A DNA stretch of 64,000 bases from Solibacillus sp. FSL H8-0523 (GCF_038051985.1 NZ_CP150291.1:682001-746000), one strand, 5' to 3'; positions 8,985 through 17,729 are shown, counted from the stretch's first letter. Notes: generated from the letters alone by a model not told the origin. A program made the numbers and translations.

Positions 8985-9014
8985 TAAGCAACTTTCGATG
9001 CAAGGTGGGCTGTT

Positions 9015-9416
9015 ATGAAAAATAAATGGCTAGTTCTGTTTTTATTACTGCTAGTAGCGGGCTGTAGTGAAAAAGGCCAGGTAGAGACGTATAAGAATAC
9101 CAATGACGATAAGCTACAAAGCGAAGTCGCACAGCTCTTTAAAGATGATGATCAAATTGAGCAAGCGAATATTTTACTCGTTGAAAATGAAATTTTTGTT
9201 GCACTTCAGCTCAAACCATTTACGAAATGGAAAAAGCAAAAAATCGAAGAGAAATGGCAGAAAAAAATTGAAAAGCAATTTAAAGAAAAAGCTGTACTCG
9301 TGTCAACTGATTTTAAGTTGTATTGGGAATCATCAAAACTGCTTGAAGAAAAAAGTCAGCAAAAGGTCCAGCAAAAATTGGAGGATTTAAAGAAGCTAGC
9401 AAAGGAGGAAACATGA
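9015..9416 (+). CDS. YhcN/YlaJ-like sporulation lipoprotein
   Basis: 133 residues with a lipoprotein signal: hydrophobic stretch and lipobox LVAGC (Cys17). The mature part is highly charged (repeated KKQK, EEK, QQK) and probably helical, with NILLVENEIFVALQL near the middle resembling the core of YhcN/YlaJ lipoproteins. It leads the spoVAC-AD-AE genes; YhcN-like lipoproteins also accompany spoVA genes in other spore formers. It is probably in the forespore inner membrane. Family assignment is moderate, lipoprotein status firm. Confidence 0.7.
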   Translation: MKNKWLVLFLLLLVAGCSEKGQVETYKNTNDDKLQSEVAQLFKDDDQIEQANILLVENEIFVALQLKPFTKWKKQKIEEKWQKKIEKQFKEKAVLVSTDFKLYWESSKLLEEKSQQKVQQKLEDLKKLAKEET

Positions 9417-9417
9417 C

Positions 9418-9873
9418 GTGAAAGAGCAACAGTATAATACGTTGAAAGAGCAGTTAACCCCACAAACACCGGTACTCCTTAATGTATTGAAAGCGTTTTT
9501 TGTTGGAGGGATTATTTGCGTGGTCGGACAGGCGATTTCGTATTTTTATATGATGTTTTTTGATTTCACCGAAAAAACAGTCGGTAATCCAACCGTTGCC
9601 ACGATGATTTTCTTAGCGATGCTTGCGACCGGTTTTGGCTTGTATCAAAAGCTTGGTCAATTTGCGGGAGCGGGGAGTGCCGTGCCAGTGACAGGGTTTG
9701 GCAACGCGGTTATTTCAGCGGCAATTGAGTATAAATCGGAAGGGCTCGTATTAGGCGTTGGTAGCAACATGTTTAAGCTTGCGGGCTCTGTTATTTTATT
9801 TGGTGTTGTATCAGCATTTTTTGTCGCCCTAGTTAAGCTGATTTTAGTATCGATTGGGGTGGTCTCGTGGTAA
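9418..9873 (+). CDS. spoVAC: Stage V sporulation protein AC
   Basis: 151 residues, a membrane protein with about four hydrophobic segments (FFVGGIICVVG; ATMIFLAMLATGFG; VLGVGSNMFKLAGSV; VVSAFFVALVKLIL). With SpoVAD and SpoVAE it forms the channel moving Ca2+-dipicolinate into the forespore and out during germination. The GTG start at 9418 follows AAAGGAGG; the nearby ATG at 9413 runs into a stop. Its last 7 bases overlap spoVAD. Confidence 0.95.
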   Translation: MKEQQYNTLKEQLTPQTPVLLNVLKAFFVGGIICVVGQAISYFYMMFFDFTEKTVGNPTVATMIFLAMLATGFGLYQKLGQFAGAGSAVPVTGFGNAVISAAIEYKSEGLVLGVGSNMFKLAGSVILFGVVSAFFVALVKLILVSIGVVSW

Positions 9874-10862
9874 TTGTTTTCCCGTCAAAGCCGTCCATAC
9901 TTGCTTCAGCTGCTGTTGTTGGTCCGCTAGAAAAGCGTAGTGTTTATCAAACGTACTTCGATAAAATAATGGACGATGAGCGTTTTCACAAACAAACGAA
10001 TGAAAAAGGGAATGCGGTGCTCATTTCAGAGGCATGCCAGCTCATACTTAAAAAAACGAATTTAAATAACTTGGATATTGATTATTTGTTAGGTGGCGAT
10101 TTAATTAATCAAATGACGCCAACAAATTTTGCTGCAAAGGAACTAGCGGTCTCATTTATTGGTCTATTTTCTGCTTGTGCAACGTCAGTTTCTTCTATTA
10201 TTGTTGCGGCATTGTTAACGGAGCTGGGCGCAAGTGATTTTGCAATTGCGGGTGCTTCGAGTCAGCATAATTCAGTTGAACGACAATTTCGATATCCGGT
10301 TGATTATGGTGCCCAAAAGCCTGCAACTGCACAGTGGACTGTAACGGGTGCTGGCTTTGTATTGATCGGCAAGCACCAGGAAAAAATGCCAGTCATTGAA
10401 GCGGCAACGGTAGGGAAGGTCATCGATTTTGGGGCGACAGATCCATTTCATATGGGTGGCGCGATGGCACCTGCAGCGTTTGATACGATACAGGCACATT
10501 TAGAAAAGCGCGGGCAGACCTTGCAAACCTATGATGTAATAATGACTGGGGATTTAGGGAAGATTGGCTTGAAAATTTTACTTGCGATGTTTGCGCAAAG
10601 TGGTGTGAAAAAAGAAGATTTAGCGAGATTCCGTGATGCCGGTGCGGAGTTTTTTGGTGAGGATGCATCCTTTTTAGCAGGGGCTAGCGGTGCGGGGTGC
10701 TCGGCATCTGTTTATAGCAGCTATATGCTGGAGCAATTTAAAACAGGCCGCTACAAAAAAGTATTGCTTGTTGCAACAGGTGCGTTGTTGTCTCCATTAT
10801 CGTTTCAGCAAGGACAAACGATTCCATGTACGGCACACGCAGTTGAAATCGGGATGGGGTGA
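9867..10862 (+). CDS. spoVAD: Stage V sporulation protein AD
   Basis: 331 residues with a thiolase-like fold ([28 protein letters not shown]), the soluble dipicolinate-binding member of the SpoVA complex on the forespore side of the inner membrane. The GTG start at 9867 lies inside the end of spoVAC, and the stop overlaps spoVAE by 4 bases, so the three genes are translationally linked. Length is normal. Confidence 0.95.
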   Translation: MVIVFPSKPSILASAAVVGPLEKRSVYQTYFDKIMDDERFHKQTNEKGNAVLISEACQLILKKTNLNNLDIDYLLGGDLINQMTPTNFAAKELAVSFIGLFSACATSVSSIIVAALLTELGASDFAIAGASSQHNSVERQFRYPVDYGAQKPATAQWTVTGAGFVLIGKHQEKMPVIEAATVGKVIDFGATDPFHMGGAMAPAAFDTIQAHLEKRGQTLQTYDVIMTGDLGKIGLKILLAMFAQSGVKKEDLARFRDAGAEFFGEDASFLAGASGAGCSASVYSSYMLEQFKTGRYKKVLLVATGALLSPLSFQQGQTIPCTAHAVEIGMG

Positions 10863-11230
10863 TGGGTATCGGGTTTACATTTTTAATTGCATTTGTTGTT
10901 GGTGGACTGATTTGTGTCATGGGTCAATTATTAATGGATATTGGAAAGCTAACGCCGGGACATACTTTGTCGATTTTAGTTGTAGTTGGCGCTATTTTAG
11001 ATGGTTTTAATTTGTATGAGCCGTTAATTGATTTTGCTGGAGCAGGTGCGACGATTCCGATTACGTCGTTTGGTAATTCACTGACACATGGTGCGTTAGC
11101 AGAAGCCGAAAAACACGGTTGGATTGGTGTTCTGACGGGGATGTTTGAGGTGACAAGCTCCGGAATTAGCTCAGCCATTTTATTTGGCTTTATCGCAGCC
11201 CTTATTTTTAAGCCAAAAGGAAAAGTCTAG
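10859..11230 (+). CDS. spoVAE: Stage V sporulation protein AE (SpoVAEb type)
   Basis: 123 residues with several membrane helices and the family pattern [17 protein letters not shown], also seen in related form in SpoVAC. Third subunit of the dipicolinate channel. It starts at GTG 10859, or at the ATG two codons-worth of bases on (10862), overlapping spoVAD. No spoVAA, spoVAB, spoVAEa or spoVAF is nearby; this is the minimal three-gene core. Confidence 0.93.
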   Translation: MMGIGFTFLIAFVVGGLICVMGQLLMDIGKLTPGHTLSILVVVGAILDGFNLYEPLIDFAGAGATIPITSFGNSLTHGALAEAEKHGWIGVLTGMFEVTSSGISSAILFGFIAALIFKPKGKV

Positions 11231-11260
11231 ACGATTACCCCTCTTTCTTATTCTAGTGTG

Positions 11261-11269
11261 CATACACTA
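11261..11269 (+). promoter_or_regulatory. Sigma-K/sigma-E-like -10 element before the YjcZ peptide
   Basis: CATACACTA fits CATAnnnTA (sigma-K) and also CATACAnT (sigma-E). It is 25 bp before the start of a sporulation peptide. No clear -35 is visible. Confidence 0.4.
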
Positions 11270-11293
11270 AAAAATAGAAGGGGGGTATTTTGA

Positions 11294-11428
11294 ATGTCGG
11301 GATACGGCGGCTGGCAGCAAGACTATAACTATGAATCTCCTGGGTATGGCGGCAATAATAGTGGTACCTTTGTATTAATTGTCGTGCTCTTTATTTTATT
11401 AATCATTGTGGGTAGTGTGTTTATTTAA
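11294..11428 (+). CDS. YjcZ-family sporulation peptide
   Basis: 44 residues. A Gly/Tyr-rich N-terminal half (GYGGWQQDYNY; GYGGNNSG) is followed by one hydrophobic segment (TFVLIVVLFILLIIVG), the layout of YjcZ/YqfT small membrane peptides of sporulating bacilli. ATG 11294 follows a GGGGG site; TAA is at 11426-11428. A sporulation-type -10 sits just upstream, and spoVIF starts 17 bp later, so the two are probably cotranscribed. Function is unknown. Confidence 0.85.
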   Translation: MSGYGGWQQDYNYESPGYGGNNSGTFVLIVVLFILLIIVGSVFI

Positions 11429-11445
11429 AGAGGGGGCAAACAATA

Positions 11446-11694
11446 ATGGAAGGGTCTTTTTCAAAACGAATTGAGAAAAAAACAGGTGTGAATTTTGATG
11501 AAATTATGGCGCTTGCGAATGCGTTAACACATGCAAATTTTGCAGATGAAAAGCAGGTGCGTAAAATTGTGAAAAAGGTAAGTCGACTTGCGAATAAGCC
11601 GATTACAAAAGAGCTGGAAGATAACATTGTAAATTCTATTGTACAAGACGGCCAATCACTAGACTTTACGAAGATAGAGAAAATGATGAAGTAA
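11446..11694 (+). CDS. spoVIF: Stage VI sporulation protein F
   Basis: 82 residues. The start matches SpoVIF (YjcC): RIEKKTGVN...IMALANALTHANFADE, then KPITKELEDNIVNSIVQDG. SpoVIF is a mother-cell factor for spore coat maturation and germination. ATG at 11446 follows a GAGGGGG site. Its place next to yjcF-yjcG-yjcH matches the B. subtilis order. Confidence 0.9.
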   Translation: MEGSFSKRIEKKTGVNFDEIMALANALTHANFADEKQVRKIVKKVSRLANKPITKELEDNIVNSIVQDGQSLDFTKIEKMMK

Positions 11695-11696
11695 AA

Positions 11697-11731
11697 AAAC
11701 CCCTGCTGAGTACATGCTTAGCAGGGGTTTG
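11697..11731. terminator. Bidirectional terminator between spoVIF and yjcF
   Basis: AACCCCTGCT pairs with AGCAGGGGTT. On the minus strand the hairpin is followed by T7; on the plus strand the T tract is weaker. Confidence 0.8.
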
Positions 11732-11735
11732 TGTG

Positions 11736-12164
11736 TTAAAGTTCTTTTTCCATGGCGCGGTGTGGGATGTCGGCGTCCATGAATTCTGGAGACGTTACGA
11801 CATAGTCTAGCTTTTCATAAAACGGCACAGCATAGCTTTGCGCGTTTAGTTTTAATGTTTTGAAGTCGATGCTTTTTGCGTATTGCTCCACTGTTTTCAT
11901 GATTAATACGCCAAGACGTTTTCCACGGTAGGAACTAAGTACGCAAACACGCTCCACTTTGCCGATTTTCGGCTCAATTTCACGTAGACGTGCTGTTGCG
12001 ATTGTATCTTCACCGTCATTGACGATAAAATGAATCGCAGTGGCATCATGTTCGTCTAGCTCTAAACTAAGCGGTACGCCTTGTTCTTTAACGAAAACTT
12101 CTTTACGTAGCGCAAATGCACGCTCGCGGTCTTCGTCAGTTGTCACTAATTTTACGTCAAACAC
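11736..12164 (-). CDS. yjcF: GNAT-family acetyltransferase YjcF
   Basis: 142 residues. The GNAT acetyl-CoA-binding motif is visible (RVCVLSSYRGKRLGVLIMKTVE, residues about 71-92; the RGKRLG loop is the pyrophosphate grip). The N-terminus (AFALRKEVFVKEQGVP) matches the YjcF/ElaA-like group. Substrate unknown. GTG start at 12162-12164, 3 bp after the yjcG stop. Confidence 0.85.
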   Translation of the reverse strand: MFDVKLVTTDEDRERAFALRKEVFVKEQGVPLSLELDEHDATAIHFIVNDGEDTIATARLREIEPKIGKVERVCVLSSYRGKRLGVLIMKTVEQYAKSIDFKTLKLNAQSYAVPFYEKLDYVVTSPEFMDADIPHRAMEKEL

Positions 12165-12167
12165 GTG

Positions 12168-12689
12168 TTACTCAGCTCCAGTCAATTTGTAGGTATCATA
12201 GGTTGTCCATGAGCCGTCTTCAAGTTGATATAGTAAATGAATGCGATCGATGATGTCCTTTTCATCTACGCCAAACATACGCAGTTGACTGAAGATATCA
12301 TCGTGCTCTGAGTCATTAATCTTTTGTGCGATGGTAATATGCGGTGAGAACACAAACTTAGGTGCACCATATTTAATGTTTTCTTGAAGGGACTTATGCA
12401 CACTTTCTAATTGAGGTGTAGGCTCTACACGGAAAAAGATGGTGTTGGTTGTTGGATAAAATGAACTAATTCGAGAAGCATGAATTTGTAACGGTGCAAA
12501 GCGAGTCGAAATGTCTTCTAATGCTTTAGAAATCTCGCTAATTTGTGATTCATCCGCATCAAAGGCATCTTTTAACGTAATGTGCGGTGTAATTAATGCG
12601 TAATGCGGGTCATAGCGTTTTCGATAAGTGTTTGCTAAATCTTGTATTTTTTTCGATGGAAAAGCAACAATACCATATTTCAAATTCAT
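12168..12689 (-). CDS. yjcG: 2H phosphoesterase / 2'-5' RNA ligase-like protein YjcG
   Basis: 173 residues with the two HxT motifs that define the 2H phosphoesterase fold: HITLKDAF (about 36-43) and HITIAQK (about 121-127). Members cut or join 2'-5' or cyclic phosphodiester bonds in RNA or nucleotides. The substrate of YjcG is not known to me. Start ATG 12687-12689 after a run of G. First gene of the yjcG-yjcF pair. Confidence 0.9.
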   Translation of the reverse strand: MNLKYGIVAFPSKKIQDLANTYRKRYDPHYALITPHITLKDAFDADESQISEISKALEDISTRFAPLQIHASRISSFYPTTNTIFFRVEPTPQLESVHKSLQENIKYGAPKFVFSPHITIAQKINDSEHDDIFSQLRMFGVDEKDIIDRIHLLYQLEDGSWTTYDTYKLTGAE

Positions 12690-12766
12690 TACCCCCTAAA
12701 ATATTTACCAAATGTCATTTTATTATAACAGAAAATTATGTGAATAAAAATTTCCCGCTCCGTTAA

Positions 12767-13504
12767 TTATCCGAAAATTTCAACGAGCGCCCGCTTCAAA
12801 TCAGGCTTCCAATACGTCCATGTATGGTTACCATCGAATTCTTCGTAAAACGTATCAATCCCTAATTCCAAAAACAGTTGATGCAACGCACGATTCGGTG
12901 TCAAAAAGTCTTTCACGGATTTGTCCTTTAAGATTACTTCTTTTTCACGTAGGCCAATAATATGGTAAAGCGATAGCATATCTAAATTTTTTGCTTCGCG
13001 AACCGTGTTAAGAACATGTTCGTCAATAAAAGGTGATTGTAAAATGGCTTTACCAAAAATATTCGGGTAATGAATAGCGGTCATAAGAGAAATTGTTGCA
13101 GCCATTGAGTCTCCGATGAGCGCGCGACCGCCACCCATTTGCGCGGTTGAAAATTCTTCATCTAAATAAGGAACTAATTCATGAGCTAAAAAGCGCATGT
13201 AGGCTTCGAATTGATCGCCTGTTGGGATATACTTACGTTTACGATCCGCATAGTCTTTGTAAGGGACGCCAACGATGATCATATTTTCAATAATATAATC
13301 ATCAATTAACTGGTCAGCTAAGCGCGGGATTCCGCCAAGCTGAAAGTAATCCTTACCGTCCGATGCAATTAAAATGTTATATGCATATAGTGGGGAATAG
13401 TTGGCTGGAATATAGATTAACAATTCTAATTCCTCGTTTAATGCATTACTAAAAAAAGCAACGTCTTTTACTGTGCCTTTTTCCAAAACAGTCACTCCTG
13501 TCAT
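12767..13504 (-). CDS. yjcH: YjcH-like esterase (alpha/beta hydrolase, enterochelin-esterase-like)
   Basis: 245 residues. An alpha/beta hydrolase of the esterase-D group: nucleophile Ser in ALIGDSMAATISL (GxSxx, with Asp before Ser), acid residue in the C-terminal part and histidine in DGNHTWTYW. Substrate unknown. Start is uncertain: ATG 13504 directly follows AAAAGG, while a TTG six codons later has ACAGGAG at good spacing. It follows the B. subtilis order yjcF-yjcG-yjcH but with a 77-bp gap to yjcG. Confidence 0.85.
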   Translation of the reverse strand: MTGVTVLEKGTVKDVAFFSNALNEELELLIYIPANYSPLYAYNILIASDGKDYFQLGGIPRLADQLIDDYIIENMIIVGVPYKDYADRKRKYIPTGDQFEAYMRFLAHELVPYLDEEFSTAQMGGGRALIGDSMAATISLMTAIHYPNIFGKAILQSPFIDEHVLNTVREAKNLDMLSLYHIIGLREKEVILKDKSVKDFLTPNRALHQLFLELGIDTFYEEFDGNHTWTYWKPDLKRALVEIFG

Positions 13505-13605
13505 CCTTTTGTCATCAAAATTGTATCATAAAGAAAAATAAAGTTGTAATATAGAGAGAGCTGGATAGAAGTACGCTAAATTTATTTTGAAGTGAGGAAG
13601 TTACT

Positions 13606-14187
13606 ATGCATAACAAAAGAATTCGAGTGCACTCTGATGAAGTGACGAAAGCAACGCATGATGCGTTATTACGCCGCCATGTAGAAATTCAAGATATTGC
13701 AGAAATCGTCTATACAATGCAATCACCTTATAACGAAGGGTTAACGATTGAGCACTGTATTTATTCGGTAGAACGCGTCTTAAATAAGCGTGAAGTGCAA
13801 CATGCCGTATTAGTCGGTATTGAATTAGATGAACTAGCAGAAAAGAAAATGCTATCACCAACATTACAAAAAATTATTGAGTCTGATGAGGGCTTATTTG
13901 GGGTAGATGAAACATTAGCGCTAGGTTCTGTATTTACTTACGGAAGTATTGCGGTAACGACGTTCGGTCATTTAGATAAGCAAAAGATTGGGATTATCGA
14001 AAAGCTGGATACAAAAGCAGGCGAATCAGTTAATACGTTTTTAGATGATCTAGTTGGTAGCATCGCGGCGTGTGCAGCTTCACGTTTAGCACATCGTATG
14101 CGTGACTTAGAAGAAGATGGCGAGACATTTGCCGCAATCCCACCAGAAGCACTAGGACCGAAACCAAAATCGAACAAAGAGATGTAG
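13606..14187 (+). CDS. PgpA-like phosphatidylglycerophosphatase A (YutG-type)
   Basis: 193 residues. Matches the Bacillus YutG/PgpA group: EIQDIAEIVYTMQ, TIEHCIYSVERVLNKREVQHAVL, DEGLFGVDETLALGSVFTYGS, TFLDDLVGSIAACAASRLAH. PgpA enzymes dephosphorylate phosphatidylglycerophosphate to phosphatidylglycerol, but the Bacillus members lack the long membrane region of enterobacterial PgpA and their activity is less certain. ATG 13606 follows GAGG. It is followed after 13 bp by the nuclease gene. Confidence 0.8.
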   Translation: MHNKRIRVHSDEVTKATHDALLRRHVEIQDIAEIVYTMQSPYNEGLTIEHCIYSVERVLNKREVQHAVLVGIELDELAEKKMLSPTLQKIIESDEGLFGVDETLALGSVFTYGSIAVTTFGHLDKQKIGIIEKLDTKAGESVNTFLDDLVGSIAACAASRLAHRMRDLEEDGETFAAIPPEALGPKPKSNKEM

Positions 14188-14200
14188 AAAGGGATTTAAC

Positions 14201-14857
14201 ATGAAATTAAGCGATATTAAAACGCTCATTACGAGTGGTACGATTATTTTAGCTGTTGGCTTGTATTTAATTTTCAGTAATACAATGGACGATGGCAAAG
14301 ACACCGTTGAGCAATCGATACCGATTACGCAAGAACAGCAAACTGGGGAAACGACGGAATACGTAATCACACCTCAATATGCTATGGATCAAACAGGTAA
14401 GTCATTAATCGATGTGAAGTTTTTAAATGCTAATGATGGCGACACGTTCAACATTGAAATGAATGGTAAAAAAGAGCGTGTTCGTTTATTAATGATTGAT
14501 ACACCTGAAATGAACTACAATAAAGGTGAACCGATGCCATATGCGGAAGCAGCAATGGAACGTACGACAGAGCTGTTAAAAAATGCAACGTCAGTACAGT
14601 TAGTATTCGACAAAGGACCTGAAACAGATAACTATGATCGTTTATTAACTTATGCATTTGTTGATGGTGTGAGCTTACATGAAATTTTAGTAAGTGAAGG
14701 CTTAGCTGCTGTGCGTTATGTAAATAAACCGAACGATACACTTGCAGATGATTTACGTGATATCGAACAGCAAGCAAAAAATCAAAAGCTAAATATTTGG
14801 GCACATGAAAACTATTTACAACGCGATGGTTTCCATCCGGAAGAAGTTAATAAGTAA
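14201..14857 (+). CDS. Membrane-anchored staphylococcal-nuclease-like nuclease
   Basis: 218 residues. An N-terminal membrane segment (LITSGTIILAVGLYLIF, about 9-25) and a linker precede an SNase domain from about residue 65. The catalytic set is visible: DGDTF, then VRLLMIDTPE (Arg, Asp, Thr, Glu) and YDRLLTYAFVDG (second catalytic Arg). It should degrade DNA and RNA with Ca2+ on the outer face of the membrane. Closed by its own terminator. Confidence 0.93.
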   Translation: MKLSDIKTLITSGTIILAVGLYLIFSNTMDDGKDTVEQSIPITQEQQTGETTEYVITPQYAMDQTGKSLIDVKFLNANDGDTFNIEMNGKKERVRLLMIDTPEMNYNKGEPMPYAEAAMERTTELLKNATSVQLVFDKGPETDNYDRLLTYAFVDGVSLHEILVSEGLAAVRYVNKPNDTLADDLRDIEQQAKNQKLNIWAHENYLQRDGFHPEEVNK

Positions 14858-14862
14858 GCGAG

Positions 14863-14892
14863 GGCGTGCTACGATGCTGTAGTACGCTTTTC
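14863..14892 (+). terminator. Terminator after the nuclease gene
   Basis: GCGTGCTAC pairs with GTAGTACGC (one G-U) around a 6-nt loop, followed by TTTT. Confidence 0.75.
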
Positions 14893-15019
14893 TGATTTAA
14901 ATCAAGCGTGAAATCCAACAAATTCATGAACCTTCCACAATAGATGTGAAATTTTTATGGAAAGTGAGAACGTTGTCATTTGAGAAACGGCGCGATTTAT
15001 GGCATGCTAATTAGGGCAA

Positions 15020-15034
15020 TGAGAAATGTTCTCT
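15020..15034. promoter_or_regulatory. Fur-box-like operator before the heme locus
   Basis: TGAGAAATGTTCTCT matches the 7-1-7 Fur box form TGAGAATnATTCTCA at most positions and is itself a dyad (GAGAA/TTCTC). It lies about 45 bp before the first NEAT gene, where an iron-responsive operator is expected. A weaker dyad, TGAGAACGTTGTCA, lies at 14965-14978. Confidence 0.5.
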
Positions 15035-15077
15035 ATTGGACAATTGGCAATCTGATAATAAGGGAGGAGAAATTGAC

Positions 15078-15863
15078 TTGAGAAAATATTTCTTAACAGT
15101 AATAACAATGGTTTTCATGCTAGCGTTTATGGCACCAGTACAATCGAATGCAGCAATTGCAGATGGTACATACTCGATTAACTATCAAGTAAATAAACCG
15201 GGGAGCAACTCGGCTTCAATGGCTAATGATTATTTTTCAAAGCCGGCGAAATTGATTGTAAATAATGGTAAAATGACGATGCAGCTAACAATAAAAAATA
15301 GCGCATGGGTAACACAGTTTAATCCACCAGGTGGCGCGAAAGTAATTTCAGCAAATGAAGGTGCGGATCAACGTGTCGTTCAATTTTCGGTAGCAAATGC
15401 AAATCTCATTACAATTGCGATGAAAATTGATATTGATGATATCGATTACCACCATGCATATAGTGTAGATTTTGTGTTTGATAGCTCAGGCTTGCCAGAA
15501 GCAAAAGTCGAGGAACCAAAACAAGAAACGCAACAGCCAGTTAAACCGGCTGCACCTACAGAAGCGCCAAAAACATCGTCAGGAAGTAATACTTCTTCAC
15601 ATACACCAGCAACAACAGAACCGAAAGAATCAACAACTGAATCATCAAAGCCTGTAGATAGTGCAGAAAAAGCTAAAGGCGAAGTGGCAAAAGAAGAAGC
15701 AACGACGTCGGAAGAAGTTGTAGCGGACACAGTGCAAGATGAGCAGGCTGAGGTTGTAGAAAATCCAGAGACGAGCGATGAGTTACCGTTACTTGCGGCA
15801 CTTTTATTCATCGTAGCGGCGATCGTATTCGTTCGCACAAAACAGACAAAAACAAATAGTTAA
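15078..15863 (+). CDS. isdC: Sortase-anchored single-NEAT heme-binding protein (IsdC-like)
   Basis: 261 residues from TTG 15078, chosen for the GGGAGGAG site 9 nt before it. Signal peptide residues 1-25; NEAT domain about 28-140 with the heme-ligand motif YHHAY (YxxxY, 124-128); a Pro/Thr/Glu-rich wall-spanning linker about 143-225; then NPETS (229-233), a hydrophobic stretch and a basic tail. NPxTx is the sorting signal of sortase B, which is encoded downstream at 20519. By analogy with IsdC it should sit within the wall and pass heme from surface receptors to the lipoprotein IsdE. First gene of the locus. Confidence 0.9.
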   Translation: MRKYFLTVITMVFMLAFMAPVQSNAAIADGTYSINYQVNKPGSNSASMANDYFSKPAKLIVNNGKMTMQLTIKNSAWVTQFNPPGGAKVISANEGADQRVVQFSVANANLITIAMKIDIDDIDYHHAYSVDFVFDSSGLPEAKVEEPKQETQQPVKPAAPTEAPKTSSGSNTSSHTPATTEPKESTTESSKPVDSAEKAKGEVAKEEATTSEEVVADTVQDEQAEVVENPETSDELPLLAALLFIVAAIVFVRTKQTKTNS

Positions 15864-15881
15864 TACAGGAGGAAAATGACA

Positions 15882-17666
15882 ATGGCTAAGAAATCTCAAG
15901 CAACAAAAGCGGTGTTAGCTTCATTATTAGCAACATCAGCAATCGTACCAGCAATCGCAGTTAACGCAGAAGTAGGTGGCGAAACAACTCGCACAACTGA
16001 AGCAGTAACAACTTCGGCAGCCGTAGTTAAGACAATTGATTTTAAGGTAGAAGCAGCGCAAGGTTCAGAATCTTTACAACGCTTTATCCCAACATCAGGT
16101 GAATTAGTTGAGCGTAATGGTCAACAGTTTATTCAATTAGAATTATCTGAATCGGTGCTTGGTATGGTAAATAGTATTACTGTTGGTGGTCAACCAGCAT
16201 TGCACGAATATGGTGGAAATAAAGTGATTTATATCCCTATAGCGACTAACTATGCACCTGTAGAAGTTTCTTTAAATATGACAATTCCATTTGTAGGAAA
16301 AGATCCTGTAGACTACAAAGCAACATTAACTCCATATAAAGAAACAATTAAAGAAGTTACAGCTGAAACAAAACCTGCTGAAGAAAAGCCAGCAGTAGAA
16401 GAAAAAATCTTCGCAGAAGGTAACACGTATGAGTTTGTAGCAAATGGTAAGTACGCTGTGAAATGGGACGCTTACAAAGAAAAAGTGGGCAACTACAAAG
16501 CGATTACAAATCATTTCGCTCCAGATGCAAAGTTACTAGTTAGAAACGGTAAATACTTTGTGCAATTAACAGTTACAGAAGGTTCTAAAGATATGGTTGC
16601 AGCACTAAAAATTGGTGGTAAAGAAGCAACTGAAAAAGATGGCGTTTACACAGTTGAAATCGCATCAATTAGTGATTTACAAGAAGCGGCAGTACATGTA
16701 GTCGTAGCTTCTGCAAACATGGATAAATGGTATGAATTCAATTTCGCACTTGAAACAGCTGATTTAGAATTACCTACAGCCCCAGTTAGAAAGTCTGTAA
16801 CATCATATAAAGATGGTACGCAAGAATTATCAATTATGCACAATAAATATTTAGATGACGAAGTAACAGTTACAGCTACTGAGGGTGGCTATGATTTAGA
16901 ATTGACATTCCCAGAAGGTCAACATTTATTAGACTTCACGGTTGAAGGTGCGACAGTAGCACTTAAATCAGAAAAAGAAGTTGGCAAAAATACAGTTAAA
17001 ATCTACACAGTTTCAGTAGATGACTTAGAAAAAATGTATACAGCTACTGCAGATTTAAAAGTAATTGTTGGCGGTCAAGTACTATATGAAACAGCACATG
17101 ACTTCCAAATGAAATTATCTAAATTAGTAGCACCATTCTCTGATATTACTAACGATAATCATAAAGAATTTATTGAAACTTTATATGAAGAAGGTATCTT
17201 CAAAGAAGCAGATAAATTCAATCCAAAAGATACATTAAAACGTTACCAATTTGCGTTAATGCTTAACCGTGCATTAGATTTAGACGTACCAGCAACAACA
17301 AACTTCACAGATATCGCGAAGTTAGATCAAGAAACACAAGATGCAGTTAAAGCATTAAATGCATACGGTATTATTAACGGTACTTCTGCAACTACATTTG
17401 GCGCTGGCGATGGCATCAAACGTCAACATGCGGCACTAATGATTTACCGTGTATTAGAGAAAAACGGCTATAAAGCTACAGGCGTTACATCAAACTTCAC
17501 AGACTTACCAAAAGATGCCGAAGCTGTAAAAGCAATTAACGAATTAAACAACTTAGGTATCATGACTGGTTATAACGGTCAAGTAACACCAAATGCTGTA
17601 TTAACACGCTCTCAAATGGCTAAAATCGTAAATAACACATTAAACGTGTTATTAGAATTAAAATAA
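15882..17666 (+). CDS. S-layer-type surface hemophore with NEAT-like domains and SLH repeats
   Basis: 594 residues. ATG 15882 is preferred because the AGGAGG site lies 9 nt before it; ATG 15876 is too close. Signal peptide about 1-30; three NEAT or NEAT-like domains (about 45-155, 175-290, 305-415); three SLH repeats (about 418-590; PFSDITNDNHKEFIETLYE, NFTDIAKLDQETQDAVKAL, NFTDLPKDAEAVKAINEL) that bind pyruvylated wall polymer and hold the protein in the S-layer. The architecture recalls B. anthracis BslK. None of the NEAT domains shows a full YxxxY: the second has WYEFNF and the third YETAH. It is 18 bp after the IsdC-like gene and ends in a terminator. Confidence 0.87.
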   Translation: MAKKSQATKAVLASLLATSAIVPAIAVNAEVGGETTRTTEAVTTSAAVVKTIDFKVEAAQGSESLQRFIPTSGELVERNGQQFIQLELSESVLGMVNSITVGGQPALHEYGGNKVIYIPIATNYAPVEVSLNMTIPFVGKDPVDYKATLTPYKETIKEVTAETKPAEEKPAVEEKIFAEGNTYEFVANGKYAVKWDAYKEKVGNYKAITNHFAPDAKLLVRNGKYFVQLTVTEGSKDMVAALKIGGKEATEKDGVYTVEIASISDLQEAAVHVVVASANMDKWYEFNFALETADLELPTAPVRKSVTSYKDGTQELSIMHNKYLDDEVTVTATEGGYDLELTFPEGQHLLDFTVEGATVALKSEKEVGKNTVKIYTVSVDDLEKMYTATADLKVIVGGQVLYETAHDFQMKLSKLVAPFSDITNDNHKEFIETLYEEGIFKEADKFNPKDTLKRYQFALMLNRALDLDVPATTNFTDIAKLDQETQDAVKALNAYGIINGTSATTFGAGDGIKRQHAALMIYRVLEKNGYKATGVTSNFTDLPKDAEAVKAINELNNLGIMTGYNGQVTPNAVLTRSQMAKIVNNTLNVLLELK

Positions 17667-17677
17667 TATGTTTAGAA

Positions 17678-17717
17678 GTGCAGGACTCCCGTGGGTACGG
17701 GAGTCACTGCCTTTTTT
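17678..17717 (+). terminator. Terminator after the NEAT-SLH gene
   Basis: GGACTCCCG pairs with CGGGAGTC, with outer GCAG/CTGC pairing, followed by T6. It separates the two surface-protein genes from the transporter genes. Confidence 0.85.
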
Positions 17718-17729
17718 CAAGATAACGGG

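Noticed and set aside
14965-14978. Second Fur box at TGAGAACGTTGTCA
   Set aside because: It is a 7-0-7 dyad without the central base and fits the consensus less well than 15020-15034; mentioned only as a weak neighbour.
15446-15838. 130-codon minus-strand frame, Ser/Val/Thr-rich
   Set aside because: It is the mirror of the Pro/Thr/Glu-rich linker of the IsdC-like protein; low complexity on one strand opens the other.
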